From Desulfobaculum sp044987625 (lineage in GTDB: Bacteria > Desulfobacterota > Desulfovibrionia > Desulfovibrionales > Desulfovibrionaceae), in assembly GCF_044987625.1 (NCBI RefSeq), contig NZ_JBJDSB010000001.1, positions 1,250,843 to 1,314,842 of the forward strand: a stretch of 64,000 bases of DNA. The letters are read 5' to 3'. This document shows, piece after piece, positions 49,196 to 57,369 of the stretch (the stretch's first letter is position 1; each line of letters begins with the position of its first letter). Under the pieces are notes generated by a model. The model saw nothing but the letters and a program-made list of their open reading frames with translations, did no database searches and was not told where the DNA came from. The position numbers and the translations under genes are program-made.

Positions 49196-50869
49196 CTAGT
49201 GCGGCCTTGGCCCGTCGATGCCCGGGCGCAGTTGGCATTTGACGCGGATGTTGCGGCCTGTGGTCACCACGCCGTCCACCATATTGAAGGCTTCGGCCTC
49301 GGTGATGTCCGGCGCTGTACTGGTGGCAACGCCCTGCTCTTCCAAGTAGCCCGTAAGGGCGGCGAGGGCGTCGGCCTTGGCCTCATCCAGCGTGTAATTT
49401 CGGGGGATGGACTTGGCGATGTCCAGGTTGGGGATGAACATCTTGCCCTTTTGTGTGTCGGCAAAGAGTTCAATATCCAGCGTGGTGCGCGTGAGGGCCG
49501 CGCCGATGGCGTTGGCCACGGGAGCGTGCTCCGGCAGGCCCACGGCGGCCCCAAGGCGCTCGCTCAGAATGCCCTGCATGGCCTCGGCCGGACCACCCAT
49601 GGCAAAGTAGTGCTTGGGCGCAATGCGCTTGCCCCGCAGCAGCTCGTAGATGGTGTACACGGGTTTTTCGTTGATGGCGGCGACCATTTCGCTCACAGCG
49701 TTGCAGATGCGCTGCGTGGCAAAATCCACGGCCTGTTGGGCCAGTTTTTGGGGTTGCATGTCCCACAGGCGGGCCAGCTTCTCGATGCCCCGGCGCGAGG
49801 CATCAACGTCCCCAAAGTTGCTCAGACCAAGGACGTTCAGGGCGTCGGTCAGGGCCGGGCCACCCGCGCCCTGCGGCTGGACGGCCAGCGATGGGCCTTG
49901 CCGGTCCGGGCCGACGGTGACGCCGTGGGCGCTGACATGGATGGCCGAGTCGCCGCCGATGCCGATGGACGACACCCGAAGAGCCTGCACCAGTGTGGGA
50001 TAGGAGCCTACGGTCATGCCCTCGCTCTCGATAATGGGCGAGCCGTCGGCAAAGACGGCGATGTCCGTGGTGGTGCCGCCGATGTCGAGGATGACGGCGT
50101 CTTCGTCAATGTCGCACAGGGCCACAATGCCCATGACGCTGGCGGCGGGGCCGGACAGGATGGACTCCACGGGCGAGGTGCGCGAGGCCGCAAGGGGCAT
50201 GGTGCCGCCGTCGGCCTTGAGGATATTGATATCGGCGGTGATGCCGAATTCCCGCGCGCTCTCCTCCACCGCCCACGCAAAGTCGTTGTACACGCGCCAG
50301 ACGGCGCTGTTGAAGTAGGCGGTGGCGATGCGGCGGGGAAAGTTTAAAATGCCGGACAGGCTGTGCCCCATGGTGATGCAGTCCGCGGCGCCGGAGTCCT
50401 CCACGGCACGGCGCATGGCGCGCTCGTGCGTGGGGTTGCGGGTGGAAAACTTGCCCACCACGGCGTAGGCGCGCACGCCCGCATCGGCGCAGGCGCTGAC
50501 GGCGCGCTCAAGGGCGTCCGTGTCTAGGGCGGAGATTTCTGTGCCCCGGTGGTCGATGGAGCCGGGAATCACGTGATATTGCGCGCCGGTGCGGTGGTGC
50601 TCCGGGTCAATGCCCGGCCCGGCGGACAGAATGACGCCAACGTCCTCGGTTTTCCCCTCGACGATGGCGTTGGTGGACAGCGTGGTGGAGAGGTTCACCC
50701 GGCTGATGTCCTGCGGGGGGATGTCCGTCAGTACGGCCTTCATGGCGCGGCGTATGGATTGGAGCAGGTTGTCGTGGTCCGTGGGAATCTTGGCCCACCC
50801 CATGAGGGTTGGGCCGTCGATGACAACGGCGTCTGTGTGGGTGCCGCCCACGTCAATTCCAAGCAACAT
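49196..50869 (-). CDS. Hydantoinase/oxoprolinase family protein (HyuA-like subunit)
   Basis: This 557-residue ATP-dependent hydantoinase/oxoprolinase-family protein has GIDVGGTHTDAVV at residues 4-16, LSTTLSTNAIVEGK, a VESILSGPAASVMG block and DIGGTTTDIAVFADGSP, the paired actin-like nucleotide motifs. Family members open cyclic amides such as hydantoins or 5-oxoproline, usually with a HyuB-like partner subunit that is not present nearby. The ATG at 50869 follows TCGGAGAA; the open frame continues upstream to 51286 but that part only mirrors the neighbouring gene. The substrate is unknown. Confidence 0.87.
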   Translation of the reverse strand: MLLGIDVGGTHTDAVVIDGPTLMGWAKIPTDHDNLLQSIRRAMKAVLTDIPPQDISRVNLSTTLSTNAIVEGKTEDVGVILSAGPGIDPEHHRTGAQYHVIPGSIDHRGTEISALDTDALERAVSACADAGVRAYAVVGKFSTRNPTHERAMRRAVEDSGAADCITMGHSLSGILNFPRRIATAYFNSAVWRVYNDFAWAVEESAREFGITADINILKADGGTMPLAASRTSPVESILSGPAASVMGIVALCDIDEDAVILDIGGTTTDIAVFADGSPIIESEGMTVGSYPTLVQALRVSSIGIGGDSAIHVSAHGVTVGPDRQGPSLAVQPQGAGGPALTDALNVLGLSNFGDVDASRRGIEKLARLWDMQPQKLAQQAVDFATQRICNAVSEMVAAINEKPVYTIYELLRGKRIAPKHYFAMGGPAEAMQGILSERLGAAVGLPEHAPVANAIGAALTRTTLDIELFADTQKGKMFIPNLDIAKSIPRNYTLDEAKADALAALTGYLEEQGVATSTAPDITEAEAFNMVDGVVTTGRNIRVKCQLRPGIDGPRPH

Positions 50870-50967
50870 GGCTGTATTCTCCGAAGATTTGTCCTGTGAG
50901 GATGTCGAAAGAAATTGCGTTACCGTATCAGCAATGCGGGGGCGCTGGAAAGGGCCGAATGGGGCGC

Positions 50968-51720
50968 TCAGTCTGCGCGGACAAGGCCTTCGCGCACGGC
51001 GTCCAGCGGCGTGCGGACGGCTATGGCCTGCCGGGGCAGTTCCACGGCGGCCACGGCAAGGCGCGGCTGTGCGTGCCACACGCTGGGCCAGCATCCGGTG
51101 GCGATGATGGCAAAGCTCCCTTCGGCGCGGAACACGGGCGGGAACTGCTGGCGTCCGGAAATGGTCCGCCCTGTGGTGGTGCACCGCAGGACGCCGCCGG
51201 GGCCCTGCTCCCATGGCGCGCCCGGTGGCGTAAACCGCGTGCGCTCGGCGCCGCCGTGGCCGCAGCCCCAAGGCGATGGCTCGCACGGGGCGCCGTGGGG
51301 AGGCTCTCCGTGCAGGGTCCAGCCTTGACAGGGGTGGTCGTCCGGGCGCACAGCGCTGACGGCAACGTCCGCCCCTTCTCGCCGCATGCGTTCAAGGGCG
51401 CTGCGCACAAGGGCCTCGCTGACGCTGCGGTTGCGGATGTCGAGAACAATCCACGGCGCTTCCGCCGGACGGGCCATGGCCTCAGCAGTGCCATAAGGCA
51501 AAAAAGGCGGCGCGTCCGGGCCGGGAGCGCAGGTGAGAATCTGCACGCCGCGCGCGGTAAGCTGCGCTTTGGCCTGCGGGTTGTCCGTGGCGGCAAGGAC
51601 GCCGTCCACGAGGGGCAGGCAGGACAGCAGGTCCAGCGCCGCGCTGATGTGCGCATTCTGCCGCTCTGGCGTGGCAAGAGGCTCTCCGGGCGTGGGAAAG
51701 ATGGGCAGTAGGGCGTTCAT
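50968..51720 (-). CDS. Uncharacterised protein, probably a degenerate CMP-sugar transferase-like paralogue
   Basis: This 250-residue protein starts inside the last codon of the cytidylyltransferase gene (ATGA overlap), so it is translationally coupled to it. Its first half follows the same layout as that family: VDGVLAATDNPQAKAQL, RGVQIL, PYGTAEAMA and a VAVSAVRPDDHPCQGW segment comparable to the substrate-binding loop. It lacks the PARGGSK nucleotide-binding loop. The C-terminal half is Gly/Pro/Thr-rich and resembles nothing I know. Loss of the loop argues against catalysis; a regulatory or scaffold partner is one possibility. Confidence 0.65.
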   Translation of the reverse strand: MNALLPIFPTPGEPLATPERQNAHISAALDLLSCLPLVDGVLAATDNPQAKAQLTARGVQILTCAPGPDAPPFLPYGTAEAMARPAEAPWIVLDIRNRSVSEALVRSALERMRREGADVAVSAVRPDDHPCQGWTLHGEPPHGAPCEPSPWGCGHGGAERTRFTPPGAPWEQGPGGVLRCTTTGRTISGRQQFPPVFRAEGSFAIIATGCWPSVWHAQPRLAVAAVELPRQAIAVRTPLDAVREGLVRAD

Positions 51721-52484
51721 GTGTCCTCCGGCCAGCGGAAGAGTCCGGCATCCAGCGCGGCTTCGGCCAGGGCGAGGTCGTCTTCGGTGTCGATGTCCAC
51801 AAGGTGCACGGGGTTGGTCATTTCCTCATACCAGACGCCCGCGCCGGTAAAGCTGAGGCAAGTGCCGTCGTACAGGCCGTACTGGCGGAAGACCGGGGCA
51901 TCTTCTCCGGGCAGAAAGGCGTTGCCGCACAGGTAGGTCCCCTGCCGGGCCGGAATGCGCGCAACCGGAACAACCACGGCGTAGCCCGCAAGGTTGCGCT
52001 CCACAAGGTGGTCCACAAGCCCATGCGGGCGAAAGGGATGGGTGGGGTAAAGCGTCGCGGCCACGTCAAAGCGGTCGCCCTCGCGGGCGAGGGACTCCAC
52101 GGCGTGGCGGGTGACCGGGCCAAGGCGCGCTGTATCTCCTGAAAGCTCCGCAGGACGAATAAAGGGCGTCTCTGCGCCCCATTCACGGGCCACGGCGGCA
52201 ATGGCGTCGTTGTCGGTGGAGACGATAACGCGCTGGATGCGGCGGGCGCGGCGCGCGGCCATGATGGACCACGCAATGAGCGGAACGCCGCCGAGGGGAC
52301 GGATATTCTTTCGCGGCAGGCCCTTTGAGCCGCCGCGCGCGGGAATAATGGCTACGGCCCGCGCCGAGGCCGGGTCCGGGTGGGAGTCTTGCGCCGTCAT
52401 TTCGGCAGTATAGACCGGCTGAGGGCCGCCGTCCACGCCGCATGCGGTGTGTGTGGGCGTCTTTTGGGTGGAGGTGGTTGACAT
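51717..52484 (-). CDS. Acylneuraminate cytidylyltransferase family protein
   Basis: This 255-residue nucleotidyltransferase of the NeuA/KdsB-like fold activates a sugar acid with CTP. The P-loop-like signature IIPARGGSKGLPRKN is at residues 46-60, followed by GGVPLIAWSI, VIVSTDNDAIA, YPTHPFR and the metal-binding DIDTEDDLALAE near the C-terminus. The N-terminus is about 40 residues longer than usual, low in complexity; the true start could be an internal codon. It is the first gene of a leftward run and is divergent from the deacetylase-family gene with a 74-bp gap. The actual sugar substrate is unknown. Confidence 0.85.
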   Translation of the reverse strand: MSTTSTQKTPTHTACGVDGGPQPVYTAEMTAQDSHPDPASARAVAIIPARGGSKGLPRKNIRPLGGVPLIAWSIMAARRARRIQRVIVSTDNDAIAAVAREWGAETPFIRPAELSGDTARLGPVTRHAVESLAREGDRFDVAATLYPTHPFRPHGLVDHLVERNLAGYAVVVPVARIPARQGTYLCGNAFLPGEDAPVFRQYGLYDGTCLSFTGAGVWYEEMTNPVHLVDIDTEDDLALAEAALDAGLFRWPEDT

Positions 52485-52558
52485 TTCCCCCTTCGCGTCG
52501 TCTCATCACGGGATGCGTACAACGAACAGTCCCGCGCGGTCATTGGAGAATCCGCACC

Positions 52559-53878
52559 ATGCTTGAAGCACAACATTCACTCGGCCTTATCTTTTTCCCG
52601 GCCTTTGACTGGGCCATCAGCGCCACCCACCCCGAACGGGAGGAGCGCCTGCTCTACACGCAGGACCAGCTGCGCGAGGAAGGGCTTTTTGACATAGAGG
52701 GCATCACCGAACACAAGCCCGACGTCGCCACCAATGAGGACGTGGAGCGTGTGCACTTTTGCATGCCCGATGTTGCCACCGTGGCGACCAAGAGCCACCT
52801 TGTCTCCGCCGGCGGCGCCATCAAGGCGGCGCGCCTCGTCATGGAGGGCAAGGAGGACAAGGCCTTTGCCCTTGTGCGCCCGCCGGGACACCACGCCATG
52901 AAGGTGGTCCACGGCAACCGCGGCTTCTGCAATATCAACATCGAAGCCGTGATGATTGAGCACATCCGCGCCACCTACGGGCACAAGCGCGTTGCCATCG
53001 TGGACACAGACTGCCACCACGGCGACGGCACGCAGGACGTGTACTGGCACGATCCGGATACCTTGTTCATCTCCCTGCATCAGGACGGGCGTACCCTGTA
53101 TCCGGGGACGGGCTTTCCCATGGACCTTGGCGGTCCCAACGCCCTTGGGCGGACCATCAATATCCCCCTGCCCCCCTTCACCAGTGACGAAGGATTCCTG
53201 CATGTTATCGACAATGTGGTGCAGCCCATCCTTGATGACTTCAAGCCCGACATCATCATCAATTCCGCCGGGCAGGATAACCATTTCTCCGACCCCATCA
53301 CCAATATGAACTTCTCCGCCCGCGGCTATGCCATGCTCAACGAGCGGCTGAATCCGGACATCGCGGTGCTGGAGGGCGGCTACTCCATTCAGGGCGCCCT
53401 GCCTTACGTGAATCTTGGCATCTGCCTCGCCATGGCCGGGGTGGACTACTCCGGTGTGCGCGAGCCCGACTTTGACGCCGAGCGCCTGCGCCAGCCGCAA
53501 AAGGTGACGGATTACATCAAGGAAATGTCCGACCAGATGCGCCAGCTCTATTTTGCCCCGCCAAAAAGCGCCCTCAAGGGCGAGATGGTGGACGGCTTCT
53601 TTGTGCGCCACAAGGATATCTTCTACGATACTGACGGCATTAGTGAGTCGCAGGTGGAGTCCGTGCAGGTGTGCGACGAGTGCCCGGGCGTGCTGAAGAT
53701 TGAAACGTGGTCCTCGGTCAATCCGCTGTCCGTTGGCATCCAGATTCCCATCACCGCCTGCGAGCGCTGCCGGAACACGGGCCTTCGGCTGTGGGAGGAG
53801 GCGCAGGTGAAGGGCAGCTACCGTTATATGCAGCTCATCAACCGAAAGGATGGCTACTGCCGCCAGTTTGGGTTCTAG
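52559..53878 (+). CDS. Histone deacetylase family hydrolase with C-terminal zinc-ribbon-like region
   Basis: This 439-residue arginase-fold, zinc-dependent amidohydrolase of the HDAC/acetylpolyamine amidohydrolase family has an intact active site: RPPGHHA (tandem histidines), DTDCHHGDGTQ (metal ligands), SLHQDGRTLYPGTG, SAGQDNHFSDP and EGGYS. Substrates in bacteria include acetylated polyamines, acetyl-lysine proteins or acetoin-related targets; which applies is unknown. After about residue 345 there is an extra region with CDECPG and, 35 residues later, ACERC, resembling a zinc ribbon. TTGGAG precedes the ATG at 52559. Terminator at 53906. Confidence 0.9.
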   Translation: MLEAQHSLGLIFFPAFDWAISATHPEREERLLYTQDQLREEGLFDIEGITEHKPDVATNEDVERVHFCMPDVATVATKSHLVSAGGAIKAARLVMEGKEDKAFALVRPPGHHAMKVVHGNRGFCNINIEAVMIEHIRATYGHKRVAIVDTDCHHGDGTQDVYWHDPDTLFISLHQDGRTLYPGTGFPMDLGGPNALGRTINIPLPPFTSDEGFLHVIDNVVQPILDDFKPDIIINSAGQDNHFSDPITNMNFSARGYAMLNERLNPDIAVLEGGYSIQGALPYVNLGICLAMAGVDYSGVREPDFDAERLRQPQKVTDYIKEMSDQMRQLYFAPPKSALKGEMVDGFFVRHKDIFYDTDGISESQVESVQVCDECPGVLKIETWSSVNPLSVGIQIPITACERCRNTGLRLWEEAQVKGSYRYMQLINRKDGYCRQFGF

Positions 53879-53905
53879 CTCCTTCCCCTTCTTACGACGA
53901 ACATG

Positions 53906-53950
53906 AAAAAACGGGCCCGGAAGACACTGTGTCTTCCGGGCCCGTTTTTC
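53906..53950 (+). terminator. Bidirectional terminator between the deacetylase-family gene and fliQ
   Basis: A perfect 16-bp stem (53911-53926 with 53930-53945) is flanked by As on the left and five Ts on the right, ending both convergent units. Confidence 0.9.
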
Positions 53951-53997
53951 GCGTGGACGAGACGCGCGGCGGACGCCGATGCTCCTCTGCCCTGCCG

Positions 53998-54267
53998 TCA
54001 GCGGATATACTGCGGAATGTTCAGGAACAGATTGGTGGTGTAGGTGATCATTTTGTCAAGAATCCATGGGAACGCCACAAGCAGCGCCAGAAAGATGGCG
54101 ATAATCTTCGGTATGAAGGTCAGGGTCATCTCCTGAATCTGCGTGGCGGCCTGCAGCACACTGATGAACAGGCCAACGCCAAGGCCGATGCCCAGCATGG
54201 GCAGGGAAATCATCAGCGTCATTTCAATGGCCTGACGCGCAAAGCCGATAACGAATTCCGGTGTCAT
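53998..54267 (-). CDS. fliQ: Flagellar export component FliQ
   Basis: This 89-residue export-gate protein has two membrane helices (about 15-38 and 52-75) and typical blocks QAIEMTLMISLPMLGIGLGVGLFISVLQA (split here as helix 1) and IQEMTLTFIPKI. The ATG at 54267 gives the usual 89-residue length and is preceded by GGGAGG; the ORF's earlier start would overlap fliP. It is the last gene of the leftward motor/export cluster. Confidence 0.94.
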   Translation of the reverse strand: MTPEFVIGFARQAIEMTLMISLPMLGIGLGVGLFISVLQAATQIQEMTLTFIPKIIAIFLALLVAFPWILDKMITYTTNLFLNIPQYIR

Positions 54268-54284
54268 AATGCGGTTTCCTCCCG

Positions 54285-55091
54285 TCAATAAAAGAAGCTG
54301 TTGACCAGCGACGCCGTTAACAGATTCCAGCCATCCACCATCACGAACAAGAGCAGCTTGAACGGGAGCGATATCATGACTGGTGGCAGCATCATCATAC
54401 CCATAGCCAGCAGGATGGACGCCACAACCATATCCAGTATGAGGAACGGAATGTAGATGAGAAAGCCAATGGTGAAGCCCGTTTTCAGCTCACTGATGAC
54501 AAAGGCGGCAATGAGCATGGGCATGGGCACATCCACCTTGGTCTGGGGCTGGTTCATACCTGTCACGGAGTAGAAGACGGAGAGGTCCTTCTCACGCGTG
54601 TGGCGGAACAGGAATTCGCGCATGGGGATTTCCGCGCGGCCGAGGGCTTCCTGAAAGCCGATTTCTTCGTTCAGGTAGGGCTGCAGGGCGGTGTCGTTCA
54701 CCTTGGTGCCAACGGGCAGCATGATGACGAAGGTCATAAAGATGGCAAGGCTGGCCAGAACCTGATTGGGGGGCATCTGCTGCGTGCCCATGGCCTGCCG
54801 CAAAAAAGAGAACACGATGATGATGCGCGTAAACGACGTCATCGTGATGACGATGGCCGGAGCCAGCGACAAAATGGTGAGCAGGAAGAGAATCTCCAAA
54901 AGGACGGAGACCTTCTCCGGCTCCGCCTGTCCGGCGGCGAGGTTCAGGGTCAGCGAGGGGATGTTCGGTTCGGCGCAGGCCAGCGCCGGAAGGAGGACAA
55001 GCGCGGCCAGCGCAAGCGCCGCAATGCTAGCGGTCGCTGCGGCTGGCCGTTTGAAGCGCTTTGGAAAAATCGGTGTTGGTCTCGTCATCAT
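54285..55091 (-). CDS. fliP: Flagellar export component FliP
   Basis: This 268-residue core export-gate protein has an N-terminal signal sequence (residues 15-40, cleaved in known FliP) followed by four helices. It carries TSFTRIIIVFSFLRQAMGTQQMPPNQVL, characteristic of FliP, and near the C-terminus GMMMLPPVMISLPFKLLLFVMVDGW. The start lies inside fliO (65-bp overlap), so translation is probably coupled. The N-terminus before the signal sequence is somewhat long. Confidence 0.95.
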   Translation of the reverse strand: MMTRPTPIFPKRFKRPAAATASIAALALAALVLLPALACAEPNIPSLTLNLAAGQAEPEKVSVLLEILFLLTILSLAPAIVITMTSFTRIIIVFSFLRQAMGTQQMPPNQVLASLAIFMTFVIMLPVGTKVNDTALQPYLNEEIGFQEALGRAEIPMREFLFRHTREKDLSVFYSVTGMNQPQTKVDVPMPMLIAAFVISELKTGFTIGFLIYIPFLILDMVVASILLAMGMMMLPPVMISLPFKLLLFVMVDGWNLLTASLVNSFFY

Positions 55092-55461
55092 CAGCGTCCA
55101 TTTCTGTTAGCAGGTTGATGGTGGAGTCGGTGACTCCAAGCACCAAATGCTTATTCAAGAAACGGACCACCATGACGCTCTTTTTGGGGCCAAGGGCAAG
55201 TTGCCCTTCCAGTTTCAGGTCGCTGCGCCCCAGCATGCCAAGGCCCGCGCGGGGGCCGAAGCGCCGCAGCAGCCAAAAGCCGCCAAACAGCACGGCCAGC
55301 AGCAAGCACAACACCCCCACCACCTTGAGGGAGGCGGCACCCAGCGCAGGCTGGGGAGCCATGACCGGTGCGGCCTCCTCGGCGGCAAGAAGTGTGGACG
55401 GCAGCCACATCAGGGCAACGGTGGCGGCGCAGGCGCATGCGCGGCGCAAAAGGGCGTTCAT
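55027..55461 (-). CDS. fliO: Flagellar biosynthesis protein FliO
   Basis: This 144-residue protein assists FliP complex formation. It has an N-terminal signal-like segment, one membrane helix (about 45-65), and a cytoplasmic FliO domain with LKLEGQLALGPKKSVMVVRFLNKHLVLGV, the family signature region. The ATG at 55461 lies just after the fliN stop; a TTG at 55473 overlapping fliN is an alternative. The C-terminal tail is acidic. Confidence 0.88.
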   Translation of the reverse strand: MNALLRRACACAATVALMWLPSTLLAAEEAAPVMAPQPALGAASLKVVGVLCLLLAVLFGGFWLLRRFGPRAGLGMLGRSDLKLEGQLALGPKKSVMVVRFLNKHLVLGVTDSTINLLTEMDADDDETNTDFSKALQTASRSDR

Positions 55462-55465
55462 GCGG

Positions 55466-56020
55466 CTACCCAAGCTGCTTCACGCGTTCGATGGGGCTGA
55501 TGATGTCCGTCAGCCGTACGCCGAACTTTTCGTTGATGACAACCGCCTCGCCGCGGGCGACGAGTTTGCCGTTGACGTAGATTTCAAGCGGCTCGCCAGC
55601 CAGTTTGTTCAGCTCAATGACCGAACCCTGACCAAGCTGCAGCAGCTCGTTGATGAGCAGTTTGGTGCGGCCAAGCTCTGCCGAAACATCAAGGGGAATA
55701 TCCAGAATGAAATCAAGGTCGCGCTTGGTGGCGTCCGGGCGCGGAGCCTTGGCGTCGTCCGTCAAATCCTTGAACGCGGCGTCAGAGCTTTGAGCGGCAA
55801 AGCTCGCTTGTTTTTCCTGCTCGGCCTGCATGTCCGAGGCTTCGTCCTCGGCAAGGGCGGCGGCCCACTCTGCGGCCAACGCGTCGTCGTCGCCTTCACC
55901 GCCTGCGTCTGCTGCGGGGGCGTCTGCAGCGCCGTTCTGGGCGTCCTGCCCCTCGTCTTCGTCCGAGAGTGCGGCGGCCCATTCCGCGGCCAATTGATCC
56001 TGATCCAGTTCCTTTTCCAT
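55466..56020 (-). CDS. fliN: Flagellar motor switch protein FliN
   Basis: This 184-residue switch/C-ring protein has a C-terminal SpoA domain (about residues 105-184): LDIPLDVSAELGRTKLLINELLQLGQGSVIELNKLAGEPLEIYVNGK in parts, then VRLTDII. The N-terminal half is acidic and contains the same nine residues LAAEWAAAL twice, at 10-18 and 48-56. The ATG at 56020 follows GAGGATAGG closely; the upstream in-frame extension to 56101 overlaps fliL and is not supported. Confidence 0.94.
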   Translation of the reverse strand: MEKELDQDQLAAEWAAALSDEDEGQDAQNGAADAPAADAGGEGDDDALAAEWAAALAEDEASDMQAEQEKQASFAAQSSDAAFKDLTDDAKAPRPDATKRDLDFILDIPLDVSAELGRTKLLINELLQLGQGSVIELNKLAGEPLEIYVNGKLVARGEAVVINEKFGVRLTDIISPIERVKQLG

Positions 56021-56069
56021 GCCTATCCTCGTATCGGGTCTGATTTTAATCCTGTCAGGTCCAATGCAG

Positions 56070-56588
56070 TTATTGGACCACCATCTCCGTGAAGTACACA
56101 CGCAGAATGGACGACCCGCCCATAATCTGGTTCAGGCGCTTCACAATTTGGTCCTTGAGTTCCAGCTTGGCGTCGATGGAGGACAGGTCCGCAAAGGTCT
56201 TGCTGGACAGCAGCAAAATCACGGCGTCGCGGACTTTCGCCTCGGATTGATTCAGCGTTTCCGCGGCTTCCTTGCTGGCAACCTCCACGGAGAGGGTCAG
56301 CTTCAGGTACCTGCGGCCCAGCGGGTCAGCCAGGTTGACCACAAAGGTCGGCAGGGTGACCATTTCCGTCTCGCCCGCGGGAGCCATGGGCTGCGCGCCG
56401 GGTTCCTGCGTCTGGGTTGTGGCATTGGCGGGGGCGTCACCGCCGCCCAGCAGCTTTTCCTGCACAATGGGCCAAGCAAAGAAGGCGCCGGCACCAATGG
56501 CCAGCAGCAGGACCAGCAGAATGATCCACTTAAGTTTCCCACTTTTTTTCTTTTCTTCTTTTGGGGCTTCCATTTGTTCGTCAGCCAC
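56070..56588 (-). CDS. fliL: Flagellar basal body-associated protein FliL
   Basis: This 172-residue inner-membrane protein of the stator-basal body interface has a short Lys-rich cytoplasmic tail, one helix (about 20-40), and a periplasmic FliL domain with FVVNLADPLGRRYLKLTLSVEV and the conserved end LRVYFTEMVVQ. The GTG at 56588 is the start, preceded by AGGAG at 8 bases. It sits between the second motB-like gene and fliN, as expected in this cluster. Confidence 0.92.
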   Translation of the reverse strand: MADEQMEAPKEEKKKSGKLKWIILLVLLLAIGAGAFFAWPIVQEKLLGGGDAPANATTQTQEPGAQPMAPAGETEMVTLPTFVVNLADPLGRRYLKLTLSVEVASKEAAETLNQSEAKVRDAVILLLSSKTFADLSSIDAKLELKDQIVKRLNQIMGGSSILRVYFTEMVVQ

Positions 56589-56625
56589 GGTGTCGCTCCT
56601 TTGTTATCGGACGGAAGGTTAAAGT

Positions 56626-57360
56626 CTATTGCGTGTAAGCGCCAAGCCACGGGGTGGTCTTCAGCAGAATCTCAACCCGGCGGTTTTGCCCCTGCCCTTC
56701 GCGGGTGGTGTTGGGGGCGATGGGCCAGTTGGGACCATAGCCGGACACGGAAAACCGTTGGTCCGGAATCCCGCGCGACAGGAAAAAGTCCAGCACGGAA
56801 AGCGCGCGCTCGCCAGAAAGACGATAGTTGCCTGCGGCGTTGCCACCCACGTTGTCCGTGTAGCCGGAGATGTTGATTGGCGCGGTCATGTAGGCCAGCA
56901 CCTCGGCCACGGACGCCAGCACAACCTTGGCCGGCTGGCTGAGTTCGGAACCACCAAGGGGAAACAGCACCTTGTCCGTCAAAACGAGGGCCACGCCCTC
57001 GGGGCGCTGCAGTATCTGGAGGTTTTCGTCCAGCGTGCTCTTGTTGATCTCCGGCGGCAGGACGTCTTCGGGGAACAGCAAGTCCTTGATGCGCTGCTGT
57101 TTATCCAGCACTTCCCACGGCTTTTCAATGGCGTCGATGATGAACTTGATGCGCTGGGGGATCTGTCCGGCGCTGCGGTACGTCAAAAAGCCAATATCGT
57201 CCGTGAACAGCGTGATGCGCGTCAGGATGCTCCTGTCCATTGAGGACATACTGAGCAGGAGCACGAAAAATGTCAAAAGCAGGGTCACCAGATCGCCGAA
57301 GGTGATGAGCCATTCGTCGCCTGTCAGCCCGCCGCCTTGTTTTTTCTTCTTGCGTGCCAT
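56626..57360 (-). CDS. MotB-type stator protein (second paralogue)
   Basis: This 244-residue OmpA/MotB protein has an N-terminal membrane helix, EWLITFGDLVTLLLTFFVLL (split), with the ion-binding Asp23. A periplasmic OmpA-like peptidoglycan-binding domain follows (about 125-235): SGYTDNVGG, NYRLSGERALSVLDFF and QGQNRRVEILL. It starts 9 bp after the first motB-like gene. Together with the single upstream motA it suggests one A subunit serving two B subunits. Which of the two deserves the name motB cannot be told from sequence. Confidence 0.9.
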   Translation of the reverse strand: MARKKKKQGGGLTGDEWLITFGDLVTLLLTFFVLLLSMSSMDRSILTRITLFTDDIGFLTYRSAGQIPQRIKFIIDAIEKPWEVLDKQQRIKDLLFPEDVLPPEINKSTLDENLQILQRPEGVALVLTDKVLFPLGGSELSQPAKVVLASVAEVLAYMTAPINISGYTDNVGGNAAGNYRLSGERALSVLDFFLSRGIPDQRFSVSGYGPNWPIAPNTTREGQGQNRRVEILLKTTPWLGAYTQ

Positions 57361-57369
57361 GGCGGTTCC

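Noticed and set aside
50870..51286. N-terminal extension of the hydantoinase-family gene giving a 696-residue fusion
   Set aside because: The actin-like fold begins at MLLGIDVGG (50869) with its own ribosome site, and the extension overlaps the real coding strand frame of the neighbouring gene.
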